A DNA stretch of 7,071 nucleotides, from the NCBI GenBank assembly GCA_963752225.1, contig CAVVXS010000013.1:1-7071 (forward strand), in the 5' to 3' direction. Shown here piece by piece: positions 5,968 to 7,071 of this stretch. Position numbers and translations under genes: made by a program. The notes beneath the pieces are model-generated. The model saw nothing but the letters and a program-made list of their open reading frames with translations, was not told the origin of the DNA and did not search any database. The DNA comes from JBBROS01 sp963752225. GTDB taxonomy: Bacteria; Pseudomonadota; Alphaproteobacteria; Acetobacterales; Acetobacteraceae. How positions within the stretch are numbered: the stretch's first letter is position 1; every line of letters starts with the position of its first letter.

Positions 5968-7071
5968 CTAGGCCGCCCGGTCCAGCAGCCGCTTGGCGCG
6001 GGTTTCCAGTTCGAGCCGCGCATCTTGATGCGTCTTGCCGCGGGCGACCGCGGTGATGCCCTGGACGAAGTCGAACACGCTTTCCGGCTTGCGCCCTTCT
6101 TCGGCCAGCACGGTCTCGATCACCTTGGTGGCTTCGCCTTTGCTGAACCCCCGCTTACGCAGGAAGTCGGTGCGGTCGTCATCGCTGCGGGCGACGATCT
6201 GCGCCCGGGCAGCCTTGATGCCATTGACGAATGGGGCAGGGGAGCTCTCGGCGAACCGGGTCAGCGCCGGCGCCGCCTCACGGGCGAAGCGGGACGCGGC
6301 GAACTTCGAGTGCCGGATGGTGATCTCCTCGAAATCCTCGACACCCCACAGGTTCCGGTTCTGGCACACCGCCCGCAGGAAGAACGACGCCATGCCCAGC
6401 GTCTTGGCGCCGACCTCGCTGTTCCAGCAGTAGAAGCCGCGGAAGTAGAGGTCGGGCGAGCCGTCCGGCAGCCGGCCTGCTTCGATCGGATTGAGATCGT
6501 CGACCAGGAACAGGAACACGTCGCGGTCGCTCGCATACAGCGTGGTTGTCTCCTTGGTGATGTCGACGTGCGGGTTGTAGATGCCGGTCGACCAGTCGAG
6601 CGTGCCCGGCACTTTCCAGCGGGTGTCGCCGGTGCCGTTGCCAGCAATGCGCTGCACGGCGGCGACGAGCTCGCGGTCGTAGATGCGACCGTAATCCGGC
6701 CCGGTGACGGCGCGCAGTTCGACCCGCCCATCGCCGGTCTCGAGCGTCTTGACCTGCTCGGCGCGATGCGAGGTCAGCCCGTATTGCAGGTTGATGCCGG
6801 CCAGCGGGGCAGGGAGCTGGCGCAGGTAGCTCGCCGGCGCACCAACCAACGACGCGAGCTGGCCAAAGCTCCAATGCGTGGGGGCAACCGGCGCGTCCGA
6901 TCCCGGCAGCACCAGCGCAAGGCGCTCGGCGTCGTCACGGCTCGCCTCGACCCGCACCGCGGCGCTCTCGACGGTCCGGGTCCGGCTCCCCTCGGCGCGG
7001 CCGTTCACCGACGCGAACAGCTCCGACAGGGACAGGAAGCGTTCGTCCGCCGGGCGCGAAAACCATTCGGA
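5968..7071 (-). CDS. DUF932 (phage/plasmid-like) protein, 5' end cut by window edge
   Basis: The frame runs without a stop from the right edge to a TAG at 5968-5970, giving 367 visible residues. The translation of 7009-7071 (SEWFSRPADERFLSLSELF and on) is continuous with the rest and reads like the N-terminal part of DUF932 proteins. The real start is therefore outside the window, and the GTG at 7006-7008 is only an internal valine. Family-like stretches are HWSFGQLASLVGAPASYLRQL, GPDYGRIYDRELV, the aromatic-rich DLYFRGFYCWNSEVGAKTLG and ITIRHSKFAASRFAREA. I see no membrane segment or signal peptide, so it is probably cytoplasmic. DUF932 proteins are common on plasmids, phages and integrative elements and have no settled biochemical function. 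The gene is followed after 122 bp by the ParB-like gene on the same strand, which fits a shared transcript. I am confident of the family but not of any role. Confidence 0.88.
   Translation of the reverse strand, partial: SEWFSRPADERFLSLSELFASVNGRAEGSRTRTVESAAVRVEASRDDAERLALVLPGSDAPVAPTHWSFGQLASLVGAPASYLRQLPAPLAGINLQYGLTSHRAEQVKTLETGDGRVELRAVTGPDYGRIYDRELVAAVQRIAGNGTGDTRWKVPGTLDWSTGIYNPHVDITKETTTLYASDRDVFLFLVDDLNPIEAGRLPDGSPDLYFRGFYCWNSEVGAKTLGMASFFLRAVCQNRNLWGVEDFEEITIRHSKFAASRFAREAAPALTRFAESSPAPFVNGIKAARAQIVARSDDDRTDFLRKRGFSKGEATKVIETVLAEEGRKPESVFDFVQGITAVARGKTHQDARLELETRAKRLLDRAA

Noticed and set aside
4826..6056. Long plus-strand frames opposite the ParB and DUF932 genes
   Set aside because: Their composition mirrors the antisense of GC-rich codons and they lack recognisable motifs.
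6278..6874. Minus-strand alternative frames inside the DUF932 gene
   Set aside because: They are out of frame with a clear DUF932 protein and Arg/Pro-rich.
1..7071. CRISPR array, tRNA or rRNA genes
   Set aside because: No short regularly spaced repeats, and no cloverleaf or rRNA-like sequence, were seen on either strand.

Overview
The window is GC-rich (about two-thirds G+C by eye), and every supported gene lies on the minus strand. The gene set is a DUF932 protein, a long ParB-like protein and a Toprim-domain protein. From general knowledge, this combination is typical of plasmids and integrative elements of Alphaproteobacteria (sphingomonads, Rhizobiales). The host group and the mobile setting are inferred; no integrase, relaxase or origin is visible.

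In the direction of transcription (right to left) the layout is: a DUF932 gene cut by the right edge (5968-7071); a ParB/RepB/Spo0J-type gene (3739-5845) with an apparent frameshift near 4545-4590; an intact Toprim gene (2583-3638) with a good ribosome binding site; about 340 bp without a convincing gene but rich in inverted repeats (2240-2582); and a Shine-Dalgarno site with an ATG at 2237-2239 that starts a further gene.

That further gene is interrupted after about seven codons by a tandem-duplication junction at 2222/2223. The block 2223-4444 (ParB 3' third, Toprim gene, structured gap, start of the next gene) occurs again at 4-2222. The right copy is continuous with the full-length ParB gene and has an intact Toprim gene. 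The left copy is decayed: its Toprim gene has a 1-nt insertion at 815-817, and its ParB remnant has two 1-nt deletions, a 3-nt deletion and a lost stop codon. The two copies are almost identical at both ends but about 5% divergent in the middle, so the history is probably a mosaic and not simple drift.

The junction creates a small chimeric reading frame (1937-2239). It carries the start signals of the downstream gene fused in frame to the C-terminal part of ParB. The gap downstream of the Toprim gene has several stable inverted repeats, one of which pairs the Shine-Dalgarno site of the next gene. This is the best candidate here for an undescribed regulatory RNA. The three intact gene types probably act together in maintenance or replication of a mobile element, but nothing in the sequence fixes a biochemical role for DUF932.
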